From Hymenolepis diminuta (taxonomy: Eukaryota > Platyhelminthes > Cestoda > Cyclophyllidea > Hymenolepididae): 64,000 bases of DNA. The position numbers and the translations under genes are program-made. The stretch's first letter is position 1. The number at the start of each line of letters is the position of its first letter. The notes beneath the pieces are model-generated. The model was not told the DNA's origin and ran no database searches. It was given only the letters and a program-made list of their open reading frames with translations. Below are positions 62,901 through 64,000 of the stretch, in pieces. The stretch spans positions 1 through 64,000 of the forward strand of contig CAADRB010000145.1 of assembly GCA_900708905.1 (NCBI GenBank), written 5' to 3'.

Positions 62901-64000
62901 TCTTGTGGTTTTACGGTTCAGTGCAGAATCAGAATCTCTCTGCCTTGTGAGAAAAGTTATAGCATTGCTTCCTGTTCTCTTCTAGTTGACCCTCCCTCTC
63001 CCTCTCTCTCTACAAAATTTCAACCTTATTTATGGAATTATTGCAAAAGGGCGCAGATTATTCAAGGTCATTCTTCACAATTCCTCTATTTACTTCATTT
63101 TGACACTGCGTATCGATGATTCATCGCCTTCCTGTAGACAGACAGATTTGATTTAATAATTCAAAGTGACTTGGCGACTGCACATAGTCATATTTCCCAC
63201 AATCAAATATGCTACGTGAGTACATTACAGTATTACCGTGATGTTCGTTCTTTGTCAAAAGAGTAGATCTCTCCACGCTTATTAAAGGAAATGTGTCGAG
63301 AAGGCATACACAGAGTGTCGAAGTGTTCGAATGAGAATTCCTCATCCGGTCATCAATTCTAAGTATTGGGGCTCTAACTCACATTGCCTTACTCAGCAAG
63401 CACTGGTGTTTCCGCCACTGCGAATCCAGAACATAATAGTTGCAACCTCCGAACCTGTTCAAGCTTTTAGCTTAGGGTGGCATTCTAGAGTCTCCGATGG
63501 GAAAGTGACATTTTTGACTAGAATAAACTAGAATGGCTGGTAAGACCATTCATTCACTGGATGTGTGCCTATGAGCAGACATGCACGTTAGCTGCTGTAG
63601 TGTTTGCGCTCAGTGGGAAGACATGCCGATGCATCAGAACGCAAAATCCACCATTGGACATCAGTATTGAACTCAGGGTGTAGGTTCAGAGATTTTTAAT
63701 TTGGTAGACAAATGTTGCTGCTGCGCCACCTTTGAATGTGATTTTTAGAAAATGGTCCACTTAATTATACAGTGTAGCTTGATGATCGGATATTTGGGGA
63801 AGTAGGGGTGGAATTTGGTCTTTGGAATTTGAAATCCTCCCTAGCTCATCATTCATTTCTCGTTTGGAGATTATTGATTGGCTTTGTCATGTAATTTTCC
63901 GCACTTTGGATATATGCTTTCAATTTTCATGTTTATTGTCTCGCCTTGCAGATCTCTGTTGTTGGTGATACCCTCTCAGACAGTGGTCAAATCAACAATC
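53936..64000 (+). CDS. SPOP: Speckle-type POZ protein (SPOP), 5' part
   Basis: Substrate adaptor of CUL3-RING ubiquitin ligases; the MATH domain binds substrate degrons and the BTB domain (outside the window) binds CUL3. Exons: 53936-54270, 60853-61007, 61087-61214, 63952 onward (partial). The MATH domain is nearly identical to human: [67 protein letters not shown]. The degron-cleft aromatics of human SPOP (Tyr87, Phe102, Tyr123, Trp131, Phe133) all have counterparts. The N-terminus is longer than the human one by about 45 residues, with a PPPPPLP run and QT/TQ repeats. The ATG is two bases after a CATTTAG acceptor, so the 5' UTR is spliced on. Exon 4 begins [15 protein letters not shown] and is cut by the window end. 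Confidence 0.95.
54271..60852 (+). other. SPOP intron 1 (about 6.6 kb, includes gap)
   Basis: GTATGT donor and CCTTTAG acceptor. Contains the N gap at 55137-56000. Segments near 54640-54670 and 63545-63575 share CCATTCATTGGATGTGTG-like sequence, and 60255-60315 resembles 63850-63905, so several old dispersed repeats are present. No supportable gene. Confidence 0.5.
55137..56000. other. Assembly gap (Ns)
   Basis: A run of 864 Ns inside SPOP intron 1. Any open frame spanning it is an artefact. Confidence 1.
62514..62536. repeat. (TTG)n microsatellite
   Basis: About seven TTG units in SPOP intron 3. Confidence 0.8.
63640..63740 (-). repeat. tRNA-derived SINE-like copy
   Basis: On the minus strand: A box GGTGGCGCAGCAGCAAC (rc of about 63715-63731) and B box GAGTTCAATACTG (rc of about 63662-63674), spaced as in tRNA genes. 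The anticodon-arm region is not tRNA-like, so a SINE head is preferred. Confidence 0.6.

Larger units (their letters stand above)
61215..63951 (+). other. SPOP intron 3
   Basis: About 2.7 kb, GTGAGT donor and CTTGCAG acceptor. Holds a (TTG)n tract at about 62514-62536 and the SINE-like copy at 63640-63740. No coding signal. Confidence 0.5.

Overview
This is a eukaryotic nuclear window: genes are broken into many short exons with GT/AG introns, the non-coding DNA is AT-rich, and every recognisable protein is a metazoan orthologue. Compact small introns mixed with multi-kilobase ones, AT-richness and splice acceptors placed just before start codons fit a parasitic flatworm, perhaps a tapeworm. 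That assignment is inference. There is no bacterial operon, CRISPR array or phage-like region.

Layout. (1) 514-23486, plus strand: a very large gene for a CCDC162-like protein. I could chain 42 exons whose phases agree and whose total length is a multiple of three once one missing base is allowed for (about 2,514 residues). The N-terminal third carries two lesions: a one-base frameshift near 2247-2262 and an in-frame TAG at 3205-3207. (2) 23864-24672, minus: ARL1, a Golgi small GTPase, with a 36-bp first intron after a 4-base first coding exon. (3) 26644-32558, plus: cytosolic tryptophanyl-tRNA synthetase in five exons, lacking the WHEP domain and carrying a lysine-rich insertion. (4) 35532-51967, minus: a FERM-domain protein of the FRMD6/FRMD1 (Willin) type, with a 9-kb intron and a 32-bp microexon. 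(5) 53936 to the window end, plus: SPOP, the CUL3 ubiquitin-ligase adaptor. Its MATH domain is in the window; the BTB part lies beyond it. An assembly gap of Ns (55137-56000) sits in its first large intron.

CCDC162 and ARL1 converge, ARL1 and WARS1 diverge, WARS1 and FRMD6-like converge, and FRMD6-like and SPOP diverge from a shared 2-kb region. The genes belong to unrelated cellular processes (vesicle traffic, translation, cortical signalling, ubiquitination), so no joint pathway is suggested.

The introns and intergenic DNA hold decayed dispersed repeats: tRNA-derived SINE-like copies with Pol III A and B boxes, a roughly 380-bp repeat present twice, a second repeat with a TATA-like box present twice, and short microsatellites. 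No new defence or mobile system was found. The most interesting points are the two lesions in the CCDC162-like gene, the near-start splice acceptors that suggest spliced-leader trans-splicing, the lineage-specific insertion in WARS1, and the micro-exon/micro-intron structures.
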